A stretch of DNA of 34,093 nt, from positions 1 to 34,093 of the forward strand of contig URHH01000017.1 in assembly GCA_900547615.1 (NCBI GenBank), given 5' to 3'. Source of the stretch: an uncultured Blautia sp. (GTDB lineage: Bacteria; Bacillota; Clostridia; Lachnospirales; Lachnospiraceae). Of this stretch, positions 1 to 7,798 are shown in pieces. Under the pieces are notes generated by a model, which ran no database searches, was not told the origin of the DNA, and saw only the letters and a list, made by a program, of their open reading frames with translations. The translations under genes were made by a program, and so were the position numbers. Each line of letters starts with the position of its first letter. The first letter of the stretch is position 1.

Positions 1-13
1 GCAATTCTTTAGA

Positions 14-526
14 TTATGTTGTTTTATTTTTAGGTTCTGCTAAGAAAATATCATAATAAATCACATATTTCAAATTATATTGAACGGCTGCATCTGTCAT
101 GGATATAGTATGCAAAAGTTTTCCCCAGTCCACTGTTCTTTCTATCTCAGGGATTAAAGAGACGATTGTACATATTATCGTAAATAAGACAACAGCTATT
201 GAACGCAAAAACATACTTCCCAACTGACCCAATGCCCAGCGCTTACGCCCTGTTCTAATAATCTGGTACATATTCATATGCTGCATAAACGGTACATCTG
301 AATTAACATAAATCACGCCAAACCAAAACAAAATCAGAAAAGATAAGTTTGAAATCATGAAAGGAAATACACACCATGAAACAGGGTAATTCACAACCTC
401 TGCCAAAGATTTTAACGGACGATTATAACTCCATGTAACTACCATCATTACTATAGCAAACGTCATAAATTTTATATTTTTTATTTTTAACAAACCGGCT
501 TTCCATATATATTGAGCAAGTTTCAT
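14..526 (-). CDS. Polytopic membrane protein, last visible gene of the agr-output operon
   Basis: A 170-residue hydrophobic protein of no recognised family. Hydrophobic stretches lie near residues 20-34, 50-75 and 105-125, with a basic loop (TGRKRW) between them, as in small ABC-2-type permease subunits. It starts 5 nt after the stop of the preceding permease-like gene (532-1293), so the two are almost certainly co-transcribed and may pair in the membrane. It is about 80 residues shorter than that neighbour and ends in a polar tail after a short last segment, so a C-terminal truncation or frameshift is possible. No ATPase partner is visible; it could lie beyond the left edge. Function is inferred only from hydropathy and context. 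Confidence 0.6.
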   Translation of the reverse strand: MKLAQYIWKAGLLKIKNIKFMTFAIVMMVVTWSYNRPLKSLAEVVNYPVSWCVFPFMISNLSFLILFWFGVIYVNSDVPFMQHMNMYQIIRTGRKRWALGQLGSMFLRSIAVVLFTIICTIVSLIPEIERTVDWGKLLHTISMTDAAVQYNLKYVIYYDIFLAEPKNKTT

Positions 527-531
527 TTTTT

Positions 532-1293
532 TTACAACCTCTTCTGAATTTTTTTGTATGTCATAATTCCTAAAACAACAGTTGGAACAAAACTAATCAT
601 ACATACCAGTAAAAAGCTTTGCAAATCTCCCTCCAGAGGTTTATTGTAAGCTCTGAAAATCAATACTGTATACATACTTTCTCCTGCAGTTTCTAATAAA
701 ATCTGATGTATAACAAGAGGCAGTACCAGAACCGTCACACGATTACTGATATATAAAGAAAAATATGCAGCCAGAACTGATAACAAACCAGACAGCAGTC
801 CCATCTGCAGTGAATACAATATACAATACATAAAATAGTGTTCTGTCTTTAAAAGCGAACCATAATTTCCATGTAATAACATATTCAACGTTCCTGTAGA
901 CTCGTTTGTCCAGGGACCTGTTGTACGGCAGCCCATCAAAAATATCGCAGTTCCCAAAACCATAACCGCTATTGATGTCAGATAAATTATACTGATCTGT
1001 GAAAATACATATTTTTTCAAATTTCCCCTAATTATGCTGTAGCGTATATATTTATTTTCCAAATCCTCACAAAATACTGTAGCAAAAGGAAAAGCACAAA
1101 ATATATACGCTACCATAATTCCGGAAAGTTCCGTCGAAGTAATATATGTATCTAAAACATTTCCATTGATAAGGTTCATTTGCTCTATAGAAAAAACAAG
1201 AGCAATCGCCACTCCTATTACAGATAGATATATTTCATAACTTTTAAAAATCCGACAAAAACCAGGTACAAAAAAATTTTTATATTTTTTCAT
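532..1293 (-). CDS. ABC-2-like multi-pass membrane protein
   Basis: A 253-residue protein with about six hydrophobic segments (roughly residues 20-38, 57-75, 100-125, 155-180, 183-205, 225-245). A motif like FCEDLENKYIRYSIIRG follows the second segment; this layout is typical of permease subunits of ABC-2-type exporters and bacteriocin-immunity transporters. The start is preceded by AAAGGACAGAAAG. It lies 14 nt downstream of the secreted PepSY-like gene and 5 nt upstream of the next membrane gene. As part of the agr-linked operon it could export, or protect against, the secreted product. The family call is by hydropathy and layout only. Confidence 0.65.
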   Translation of the reverse strand: MKKYKNFFVPGFCRIFKSYEIYLSVIGVAIALVFSIEQMNLINGNVLDTYITSTELSGIMVAYIFCAFPFATVFCEDLENKYIRYSIIRGNLKKYVFSQISIIYLTSIAVMVLGTAIFLMGCRTTGPWTNESTGTLNMLLHGNYGSLLKTEHYFMYCILYSLQMGLLSGLLSVLAAYFSLYISNRVTVLVLPLVIHQILLETAGESMYTVLIFRAYNKPLEGDLQSFLLVCMISFVPTVVLGIMTYKKIQKRL

Positions 1294-1307
1294 CTTTCTC
1301 TGTCCTT

Positions 1308-2369
1308 TTACTCCAGATATATTTCTTCTCCTGTCACTGCGTCCACCAGTGTAACAGAGACGGTGCTATTATCTTCCAGAATTTCAAAATACCACATCGG
1401 AGCAGCTTCAAGCTGTTGATTTTGATTTAAAAATACTCGTTCATATAGTTTCGCTCTTGTAACTTCATACATAGATTCATTTAATAAATTTCCATATTTA
1501 TTCTCTACAACTTTTGCAATATCTTCAAATTGTCTAAGCTGCAGTTTTTCTTCATTATCATCCGAAAAATCATACATAACATCCTGATATAAGATACTTT
1601 CAACACCTCTTGCAGAATAAATCACCTGTATAGCAGAGCTGTCCGGCGTATCATAAGCCAACTGTCTGCTCACATTCATGAATTCATGAAAAACAGGAAG
1701 ACCTGCGTGTTTCTGCACCCCATATACAAAATAAGCATCATCTTCTTCCGTCCATTCTTCTTTACGGTTTGCCTCGGTATTTAATCCACTTTCTATTTCC
1801 TCATTTTCTATCTGTTTAATTACATCGTGATTTAAAGCATATGCTTTTAATTCTACTTCATCTGTCGGAATTCCAATTTCATTTAATAATACTTCTACTT
1901 TTTCTATACATTCCTCTGGCTGCATAAAAGAAACTTCGCTTTGTTCAAATCTTTCCAGATATGCAGGATCCTGAATTCCAACATAATTATAATATCTTAC
2001 TGTGTCTGTCCCATAATGAAATCCACCGGTATAGGATAAAGAAGATCCATCTGTAAAAGTATAATAAGTTCCTTCCGGCTCTGTTTCTGATGCGGGCGGA
2101 ATACTTCCCGTATCCTGTACTTCTTTTCCCTTAGAATAAATTTCTATTGCTTTTTTACCATCTGAATATATTCTGCTTTTTACAGCAGTCGCACACAACT
2201 CCTCTTCATTGAAATCATCTGGAATTTCCAGTTCACAATTAAAGGTTACTTTTTCTCCAGATACTTCATATTTTTCCGGAAATTGAGTTTCTGCATGACA
2301 GATTATTAAGTTTCCCGATGTAATTGTTATTCCTGCTACCACTCCGATAATCAAAAATTTCTGCTTCAT
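1308..2369 (-). CDS. Secreted protein with PepSY-like C-terminus
   Basis: A 353-residue protein with an N-terminal signal or anchor (about residues 5-25, ending near CHAET) and a large acidic extracytoplasmic domain rich in Glu, Asp and Tyr. The last 30 residues (MWYFEILEDNS...VTLVDAVTGEEI) match the W...V-DA-TGE signature of PepSY-type beta domains. It may belong to one of the Lachnospiraceae DUF families of such proteins (DUF6034 is a candidate), but this is uncertain. The RBS is AAAGGAAGAAAA. It follows the 127-aa secreted-protein gene, separated by a 41-nt perfect inverted repeat. A role in handling the small secreted protein at the cell surface is inference from gene order. Confidence 0.7.
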   Translation of the reverse strand: MKQKFLIIGVVAGITITSGNLIICHAETQFPEKYEVSGEKVTFNCELEIPDDFNEEELCATAVKSRIYSDGKKAIEIYSKGKEVQDTGSIPPASETEPEGTYYTFTDGSSLSYTGGFHYGTDTVRYYNYVGIQDPAYLERFEQSEVSFMQPEECIEKVEVLLNEIGIPTDEVELKAYALNHDVIKQIENEEIESGLNTEANRKEEWTEEDDAYFVYGVQKHAGLPVFHEFMNVSRQLAYDTPDSSAIQVIYSARGVESILYQDVMYDFSDDNEEKLQLRQFEDIAKVVENKYGNLLNESMYEVTRAKLYERVFLNQNQQLEAAPMWYFEILEDNSTVSVTLVDAVTGEEIYLE

Positions 2370-2397
2370 TTTTCTTCCTTTCGCGCTATATTATCTG

Positions 2398-2438
2398 ATA
2401 TACCAGAGCAGGATATAATATATCCTGCTCTGGTATAT
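2398..2438 (-). repeat. Perfect 19-bp inverted repeat between two agr-output genes
   Basis: Positions 2398-2416 pair perfectly with 2420-2438 around a 3-nt loop (core CCAGAGCAGGATA / TATCCTGCTCTGG). It sits 3 nt after the stop of the 127-aa gene and upstream of the PepSY-like gene. There is no U-tract on either strand, so it is not a standard terminator. A likely role is stabilising the 3' end of the upstream message or partially attenuating read-through, so that the small secreted protein is made in excess. Confidence 0.8.
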
Positions 2439-2441
2439 GTG

Positions 2442-2825
2442 TTACGGTGTATATCTTCCCTCAACGTTCAATCCAGTAGCACTGGAATTTGTTATCATAA
2501 AATAATAAACTCCTGAAGCAGCCCATTTCTCATACTTTGCATTACTCGCCGGATCATTTTTGCTGATATACGCATATTTAGAAAAAATATGCTGATTATC
2601 TAACTGATAAGAACGACACGATAAAGAAGCATATGTGCTAAAATATGTTCCTGTTACATAAAATTTCTGTTCCCCATCTGCTTTCACAGTTCTTTTTGTT
2701 TTAGGATCTCCCGGCACTGTAACATCAAATCTAACAGTATCAGCCATTACTGGAACAGTATTTCCTGCGACACACAACCCTGCCATTAAACCGCAAAACA
2801 TTTTTTTTACTTTTTTACTCATCAT
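2442..2825 (-). CDS. Small secreted protein, predicted agr-controlled product
   Basis: A 127-residue protein. A classic Sec signal peptide (MMSKKVKKMFCGLMAGLCVA...) is predicted to be cleaved after VMA, leaving about 98 residues rich in Tyr, Ser, Thr and Asn. The mature part has alternating polar/hydrophobic stretches suggesting a beta fold, a single Cys (SCRSYQL), and no lipobox or sorting signal. No family is recognised. It is the first gene after a LytTR-box promoter matching that of agrDB, and a strong hairpin follows it. It is therefore a good candidate for the main exported product of the quorum response. Whether it is a bacteriocin, adhesin or surface factor cannot be told from sequence. 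The start (ATGATG) follows GAGGAG at about 10 nt; 2822 is an equivalent start. Confidence 0.8.
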   Translation of the reverse strand: MMSKKVKKMFCGLMAGLCVAGNTVPVMADTVRFDVTVPGDPKTKRTVKADGEQKFYVTGTYFSTYASLSCRSYQLDNQHIFSKYAYISKNDPASNAKYEKWAASGVYYFMITNSSATGLNVEGRYTP

Positions 2826-2899
2826 ACTTTTTTCTCCTCTCTGGTGAAAAAAATTTACAGTTCTTAAACAATATTAGCGCTAACTTGTTTGTTGAATGC

Positions 2900-2969
2900 A
2901 CTATACCATAAAATTTTCTCTTAAAACGCTTCTTGTCAAAAACTGTATATAATTATGACAAAAATGGAA
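2900..2969 (-). promoter_or_regulatory. LytTR-box promoter of the secreted-protein operon
   Basis: On the minus strand two imperfect 14-nt direct repeats, TTCCATTTTTGTCA (2956-2969) and TACAGTTTTTGACA (2934-2947), are offset by exactly 22 bp, the geometry bound by LytTR response regulators such as AgrA. A -10 hexamer TATAGT lies at 2900-2905, 28 nt beyond the proximal repeat, with no good -35, as expected for an activator-dependent promoter. The proximal repeat is identical to that in the agrD promoter. A short palindrome TTAGCGCTAA (2873-2882) lies in the 5' UTR. Confidence 0.8.
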
Positions 2970-3000
2970 CTTTATATAGTAATTACTGAATTTTTTGCAA

Positions 3001-3573
3001 TCACGATTTTTCTTTATACTTTAACAAGCCCGCCACCATTGCAATCACAGTCAAAATTTGAACCCATACAATAATTTCTCCCCAAAATTTCTGCTGTATA
3101 CCTATTCCTGCCAGCACTATCATTCCGTTACATAATAAAATCTTCTTTGTATTTTTTGCATATTTCTTTCTCTCGCTCTCATCCAGCGGGTGAATGGGAT
3201 TTTCTACCGGAGCATATCTCCAAATAATCACCGCCGTACCAATCCATATCCCAGCTAAAACTACATCCGATAAAATGAAACTCCTTTTCGCCCAAACAGC
3301 AATATTCATAATTGCCGCAGATATAAAATAACATCTTAATTCTGTATCTGCATGATAACCTCCCGCATACGGTCTTAAAAAGAAAATACCCAAAAACAGG
3401 AACAACATAAGCGATAACTCGTTCCAAAGAATACCGCAGACAATCAAGGTCACTAAATTAAGCAATATTGTAAATCCCTGATGCAAGCCATACTGGAGAA
3501 TTTCCTGTTCTTCTTTATCATCGCTGATTTTCTCAGCTATTTTTTCTGAATAAAGTTTCTTTTCTTCTCTCAT
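3001..3573 (-). CDS. agrB: AgrB-type membrane peptidase/cyclase for autoinducing peptide
   Basis: A 190-residue polytopic protein. The AgrB signature RPYAGGYHADTELRC holds the catalytic His (H74) and Cys (C81) spaced as in the family, followed by about four hydrophobic segments. AgrB removes the C-terminal tail of the AgrD precursor and forms a cyclic (thio)lactone at the membrane. The start at MREEKK is chosen because GGAGG lies 5 nt before it; a longer frame to 3618 has no RBS there. The gene lies 110 nt downstream of agrD and has no terminator before the secreted-protein promoter, so read-through is possible. Confidence 0.92.
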   Translation of the reverse strand: MREEKKLYSEKIAEKISDDKEEQEILQYGLHQGFTILLNLVTLIVCGILWNELSLMLFLFLGIFFLRPYAGGYHADTELRCYFISAAIMNIAVWAKRSFILSDVVLAGIWIGTAVIIWRYAPVENPIHPLDESERKKYAKNTKKILLCNGMIVLAGIGIQQKFWGEIIVWVQILTVIAMVAGLLKYKEKS

Positions 3574-3683
3574 CAAAACCTCCATATCGAAACAAATACG
3601 GCTGCCATAGGCTATCACTTTTTATAACCTATAACAACCGCATTAGTTGAAGAATGTATATATCTCCTGTCAATTTTTCAAAA

Positions 3684-3830
3684 TTAAGATTTTTTTAACT
3701 TTTTTACAGCAGAAGGTAACTTTGCCTGGTAACCATAGTACGCACATGTCGTATTTGCATCACGCTCTGCCAGTTTCTTTGCAATCGTACCCACTATTTT
3801 TATACCAAATTCTGTAATATTTTTTTTCAT
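3684..3830 (-). CDS. agrD: AgrD autoinducing peptide precursor (48 aa)
   Basis: A 48-codon ORF with an amphipathic N-terminal leader (MKKNITEFGIKIVGTIAKKL), a core TTCAYYGYQ and a basic C-terminal tail ending in KKLKKS. This matches AgrD-type cyclic autoinducer precursors: leader, a Cys followed by four residues, then a conserved YQ-x-K-x-P recognition segment that AgrB cuts away. Aligned on the clostridial pattern C-x4-(H/Y)Q-x3-P, the predicted ring is the five-residue thiolactone C29-A-Y-Y-G33, with the exported form starting somewhere upstream of T27. The RBS AAAAAGGAGGAGCGAC lies directly before the ATG. It is preceded by a LytTR-box promoter and followed by agrB. The call is certain from context; the exact mature peptide is inferred. 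Confidence 0.92.
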   Translation of the reverse strand: MKKNITEFGIKIVGTIAKKLAERDANTTCAYYGYQAKLPSAVKKLKKS

Positions 3831-3851
3831 GTCGCTCCTCCTTTTTATGTC

Positions 3852-3921
3852 AATATATCACATATTTCCCAACTTTTATTCAACATGTCAAAAACTGTAT
3901 ATTTTTTTGTCAAAATCTGCA
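3852..3921 (-). promoter_or_regulatory. LytTR-box promoter of agrDB (autoinduction site)
   Basis: Minus-strand direct repeats TGCAGATTTTGACA (3908-3921) and TACAGTTTTTGACA (3886-3899) are offset by 22 bp. A -10 TATATT lies at 3852-3857, 28 nt past the proximal repeat. Repeat offset and distance to the -10 are the same as in the promoter at 2900-2969. The distal repeat ends one base after the agrC stop codon. The partner is expected to be the LytTR regulator at 5174-5902. Confidence 0.82.
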
Positions 3922-5196
3922 TTAAATATTAGAAAGATATAATAAAACCCGTACCTGAAAACGATTATCGGTATACTCAATTTTAACATCTCCACCACAA
4001 GAATCCACTACTTGTCTTACACTCTCTAGCCCTATGCCGTGAATCGTTGAATTAAGTTGATTACTTTGTAATTTATTACCTCTTTTCGTAATCTTGCCTG
4101 TATAACTGTTTTCAATTAAGATGAGAAGTATGTCTTTTTGCGTATGTACACTGACAGACAAATATTTTTCATCTGATTTGCTTGCTTCCCTGACTGCATT
4201 ATCAACTAAGTTACCTAAAATCACACAAATATTAAAATTTTTACTGTATAGCTGTTTTGGAATCTGAATATCCAAATCCACAGTATCTAACAGCTCATCT
4301 GCCTGTCGAAGCATATAATTCAGAACTCCATCAATTTCCTTATTTCCGGTAGATACCTTTTCTGCCGGATTTAACATGAACTTCTCCATCTGCTTCAAAT
4401 ATCGCACCATGTCCTCATTTTTATCATGCCGTGCCATCGAAGACAATTCTATTAAATGATGTTTCATATCATGACGAAGTTTCTTGATATATTCCTGGGA
4501 CTCCTGCATCACATCAAGCTGATTCGCATATACTTCGACCATCTTCTCTAATTTTTTTTCATTCATTTGAGCTACATAAAATTTTGTTAATGAATGGTAT
4601 AGATACAGCAAAAAAGCGTTAATAAATAACAGACTAAAAGCTACTGTAAGAACTATTGGTTTATTATCTCCTGTCAGAACTGCAATACGCTGCATACAAA
4701 CAATACTGACCAGAGGAATCATTCCAAAAATGATTTCCTTCATAAACGGCAATGCAGTATCTTTTTCTCTGTTTTTGAAATTCTTCCAAAAAGCAGTCGG
4801 TACTAAAATTACCAGACTTGTTATAAATTGATAACCTGATTTTACTGGTTGTCCCGGCTCATATCCCACTAGCAACTGAACAACGATAACATCTGCACAT
4901 ATGTTAATCGCATATATTACAAATGTTATTAATAATTTTTTAGTCAATTTCACCTGATAAGAGAATGTTAATAGCAATAACGCCCCAATATTTGCAACAA
5001 TATTTAAACTTGGCGATGCAAATACCATACTGACAGTAAATGTAAAAAGACACCCGATGACATACAGTATCCAGTTATTTTTCCATCGGCATTTCTCCCG
5101 GGAAACAAAAAAATCTATATATCTTTTAATTGCATAAAAGCGGATTCCATTTGAACATAATATCAGCAGCAATTCAGCTATTATTTCGAATTCCAT
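3922..5196 (-). CDS. agrC: AgrC-type sensor histidine kinase (GHKL)
   Basis: A 424-residue kinase. The first 205 residues hold six or seven membrane segments, the usual receptor for a cyclic peptide. A coiled linker (about 205-235) leads to an H-box RHDMKHHLIEL with phospho-acceptor H242, then a GHKL ATPase domain with N-box NLVDNAVREA (about 328-338) and a glycine box GIGLESVRQVVDSCGG (about 391-406). It should sense the AgrD-derived peptide outside the cell and phosphorylate the adjacent LytTR regulator. The start overlaps the end of the regulator gene by 23 nt, which implies translational coupling; GGAGAG precedes it. Confidence 0.92.
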   Translation of the reverse strand: MEFEIIAELLLILCSNGIRFYAIKRYIDFFVSREKCRWKNNWILYVIGCLFTFTVSMVFASPSLNIVANIGALLLLTFSYQVKLTKKLLITFVIYAINICADVIVVQLLVGYEPGQPVKSGYQFITSLVILVPTAFWKNFKNREKDTALPFMKEIIFGMIPLVSIVCMQRIAVLTGDNKPIVLTVAFSLLFINAFLLYLYHSLTKFYVAQMNEKKLEKMVEVYANQLDVMQESQEYIKKLRHDMKHHLIELSSMARHDKNEDMVRYLKQMEKFMLNPAEKVSTGNKEIDGVLNYMLRQADELLDTVDLDIQIPKQLYSKNFNICVILGNLVDNAVREASKSDEKYLSVSVHTQKDILLILIENSYTGKITKRGNKLQSNQLNSTIHGIGLESVRQVVDSCGGDVKIEYTDNRFQVRVLLYLSNI

Positions 5197-5902
5197 TTGT
5201 CATACTCTCCATCAGTTTTCTTCTTACCTCCACTCGATTCGACCTGCTAATATCCAATACATCTCCATTCACCATTTTAATCTCTCTATAATTGATTTTC
5301 TTCGCGTAATGCAGATTAATCAAACAGGATTTATGGATACGCAGAAACAGCCCCTCCGGGCATTCCTTTTCCACCTCCGATAGTTTTCCGTAAAAACTCT
5401 GTATCTCATTTTCTTTTACAATATTGATTTTTCTTCCGTCGCTTTGAAAATACAAAATATCTTTATACATAATGCGATAAGTATTGCCCTGATTTTTATA
5501 TGTAAAATTGTATTCATGCTTACCGATAATATGAAACATCTTCTCCATAACATGCCAGAGTTTTTCTTTTTTTATCGGCTTTACCAGAAAATCAAACGGC
5601 TGATTCTGAAATAATTCCAGTGCATACTCCTTCTTAGAAGAAATATACACCAGAAACATCTCTGAATTTCTCAATTCCTCCCGAATGTACTTTCCAATTT
5701 CCACACCGTTCGCACCTGGCAGTTCAATATCCAGAAAAAGAATCGCCGGAACTGTCTCACGTTTCAGATACTTCATCAGAGCATTCCCATCATAAAAAAT
5801 GTCTATTTCCAAATTTATACACTTTTCAAAAGCAAATTCCCGGAGGATTTTTTCCATCTCCGCACAAGTGCTTATTTCATCATCGCATATAATAACCCGC
5901 AT
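5174..5902 (-). CDS. agrA: AgrA-type LytTR response regulator
   Basis: A 242-residue two-domain regulator. The receiver starts with MRVIICDDE (acidic pair D7/D8), has the phospho-acceptor D58 in FLDIELPG and the conserved Lys in FLVKPIKKEK. The C-terminal LytTR DNA-binding domain (about 136-240) includes YFQSDGRKINI, FLRIHKSCLIN and the basic end RSNRVEVRRK. It is the expected activator of the two 22-bp repeat promoters in this window. The start at 5902 is chosen over a frame open to 5950 because GGAGG lies just before it and the longer frame would run over the predicted promoter. It is the first gene of the agrAC transcript. Confidence 0.92.
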   Translation of the reverse strand: MRVIICDDEISTCAEMEKILREFAFEKCINLEIDIFYDGNALMKYLKRETVPAILFLDIELPGANGVEIGKYIREELRNSEMFLVYISSKKEYALELFQNQPFDFLVKPIKKEKLWHVMEKMFHIIGKHEYNFTYKNQGNTYRIMYKDILYFQSDGRKINIVKENEIQSFYGKLSEVEKECPEGLFLRIHKSCLINLHYAKKINYREIKMVNGDVLDISRSNRVEVRRKLMESMTNGIRNNS

Positions 5903-5925
5903 CTCCTTACCTCCTGACATTTCAT

Positions 5926-5954
5926 ATACTACCCCATTCTTCTCTTCCATGCAA
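5926..5954 (-). promoter_or_regulatory. Promoter for agrA-agrC
   Basis: Minus strand: -35 TTGCAT (5949-5954), 17-nt spacer, -10 TAGTAT (5926-5931), about 24 nt before the agrA start. It gives a basal agrAC transcript independent of the upstream tad operon. No LytTR repeat is seen here. No terminator separates it from the FHA gene that ends at 5998. Confidence 0.6.
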
Positions 5955-5997
5955 GCTACTTCGCGATTCCGTCAAGCCCTGTTTGTTCGATATATCT

Positions 5998-7377
5998 TCA
6001 CTTCAAAAACACATATCTCGCCTGTGCAAAATCCACCTCGTCCTCATTCTGAAGCTGATAATCCTCCCCCTCTTTTAGAATTCTCCCATTGACAGCCGTT
6101 CCGTTTCTGGAGTTTAAATCGCTGAGATAATATTCCTGATCCCGCCTCCTGATTTTCGCATGAATGCGGCTGACTGTAGGAAGGTCGATTACCGCGTCAA
6201 CGGCAGTTTCCATTTTCCCGATCACTGTCATATCCTCCTGAAGGTAAATCGTTGCAAGTTCTCCCGGCTCCCTGCTTACCAGTGTTGCCGGTCCCCGTAC
6301 CACCCCGGCGGAAAGCACCACCGTTTCCCCGAAATCTTTTGCTTTTGGTTCTTCCTCCAAAGTCTGTGGCACAGACATCTCTTCTTCGGCGGACATTTGA
6401 GGCTGCCAGCCGTTCTCTTCCTCCTGTTCTGTCTTCCATATGGGATCTCTCTGCATTTCCTGTCTTCCCCTTTTCTTTTCTACGCTCCCTTTATGCTTTT
6501 TTCGGAATCTGTATACGAGCATTCCTGTTCCCAGAAAAACTGCACAGCCGGAAAGTATCACTCCCGCCTGCAATCCGGGCAGAAATCCCAGAACTGCCGC
6601 TCCTGCTGTTATAATAAGAACAAATGCTCCCAATAGGGAAAAAAGGATTTTTTTCCGAAGGGACACCGGGGATTTTTTCCCGTCTTCTCTGTCACGGTTT
6701 TCAAAGGGATTTGCTGTCTCCATTTCCCAGGGAGAATCTCCCGATTGATTTTCATATTGTTCTCTGAATTGATCTTTTTCTTTTTCGATTTCTTTCTCTT
6801 TACAGCTTTCCGGAATACGCTTTTCCCTGCTGTCTCTTCCTTTATAAATCTCTTCTTTTACGTATTCCAGATGAAAGGTATCCTCAAGGGCTCTTCTGTA
6901 TACGCCATACCCGAGAATGACTGCGTCTCCGTCCTCGTGATCAATTTTCGGAAGAATATATTCTGTAAGAATGCGGAAATCCTCCCTTACGTCCCCGGCT
7001 TTTCCCGGCATACAGCAGAAATACAGCTTTTTCTTTTCCACATCAAGATACATATACTCCGGCTGTACAAGAAGCTGTCCCGGATTCATAAGGTATTCTG
7101 CCATTTCCTCCATTGCCTGAACAAAGCCTCCGAAAATCAGCCGCAAATCCTCCAGCCCCATTTTTTTCGTTTCATACATGGAAGCCACCGACTGCTTCGA
7201 CGTAATATCATAATAAATCAGAAAGTTTCCATCAATTCCCTGGAGCCTGCATTTTAAAAGGGAGGGCATTCCGTTTCCCACAAGCATTCTCACCTGGTAA
7301 GAATCTGTATCGGGCACTTCCTCTCCATGAAGGATCAGATAATTATGATTCATATCTCTTTTATATTCTGCCCTCAT
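5998..7377 (-). CDS. FHA-domain protein at the end of the tad operon (DUF6382-like N-terminus)
   Basis: A 459-residue protein. The N-terminal 180 residues (MRAEYKRDMNHNYLIL..., with QSVASMYETKKMGLEDL and LYFCCMPGKAGDVREDF) resemble the DUF6382-type domain found with FHA in Clostridia. A charged linker follows, then two adjacent hydrophobic segments (about 243-285, LLGAFVLIITAGAAVLGF and GVILSGCAVFLGTGMLV), a second charged linker, and a C-terminal FHA domain (about 385-455) with the hallmarks SRIHAKI, LNSRNGTAVNG and DEVDFA. FHA domains bind phosphothreonine, so this may link the pilus machinery to a Ser/Thr kinase; none is encoded nearby. RBS GGGAGGAG; the start lies 1 nt after the preceding tadE-like stop. 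Confidence 0.85.
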   Translation of the reverse strand: MRAEYKRDMNHNYLILHGEEVPDTDSYQVRMLVGNGMPSLLKCRLQGIDGNFLIYYDITSKQSVASMYETKKMGLEDLRLIFGGFVQAMEEMAEYLMNPGQLLVQPEYMYLDVEKKKLYFCCMPGKAGDVREDFRILTEYILPKIDHEDGDAVILGYGVYRRALEDTFHLEYVKEEIYKGRDSREKRIPESCKEKEIEKEKDQFREQYENQSGDSPWEMETANPFENRDREDGKKSPVSLRKKILFSLLGAFVLIITAGAAVLGFLPGLQAGVILSGCAVFLGTGMLVYRFRKKHKGSVEKKRGRQEMQRDPIWKTEQEEENGWQPQMSAEEEMSVPQTLEEEPKAKDFGETVVLSAGVVRGPATLVSREPGELATIYLQEDMTVIGKMETAVDAVIDLPTVSRIHAKIRRRDQEYYLSDLNSRNGTAVNGRILKEGEDYQLQNEDEVDFAQARYVFLK

Positions 7378-7378
7378 A

Positions 7379-7798
7379 TTAATCTCCTCCCAGAAGCTCC
7401 GAAGCTGCCTTCACTTTCCTCACCCAACCTACAGGACGGATCACCTTCGACTCTCCCTTTGCACGAAGATGCCAGGAAAGTCCTGTATATTCTCCTGTTG
7501 TGTCAAGGTCATACGTGACGACAACCTTCTTCCCTGCATCTGTCTGTGTGGAAAGATTTTCCGCCCCGAAAAATCCCAAAGAACCAAGGCTCTGACTTTT
7601 TATCCGGGCAGTCTCATAAACCGGTCCGTCTTTTTTTATTCCTTCCATGCTTCCGCTGACTGCTGATTCATACGCCGCTGCCGTCAGCCACGCGCGGTTA
7701 TGCACAAAAAAGAAGAGATATAAAAGTCCCATGAGGGTAAAAAGAACAAGCGGCATGACGCACGCCGTCTCTATTGTAAAGCTTCCGCGTTTTATCAT
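7379..7798 (-). CDS. TadE-like minor pilin/assembly protein (139 aa)
   Basis: Begins MIKRGSFTIETACVMPLVLF: a short basic N-terminus, then a pseudopilin-like segment with Glu in the position typical of TadE/TadF, one transmembrane helix (about 13-35) and an external domain of about 100 residues. Such proteins are processed by the Tad prepilin peptidase and are needed to assemble or anchor Flp fibres. It overlaps the A24 peptidase gene by 4 nt and is 1 nt from the FHA gene. RBS ATAGGAGGAATGATGTT. Confidence 0.85.
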   Translation of the reverse strand: MIKRGSFTIETACVMPLVLFTLMGLLYLFFFVHNRAWLTAAAYESAVSGSMEGIKKDGPVYETARIKSQSLGSLGFFGAENLSTQTDAGKKVVVTYDLDTTGEYTGLSWHLRAKGESKVIRPVGWVRKVKAASELLGGD

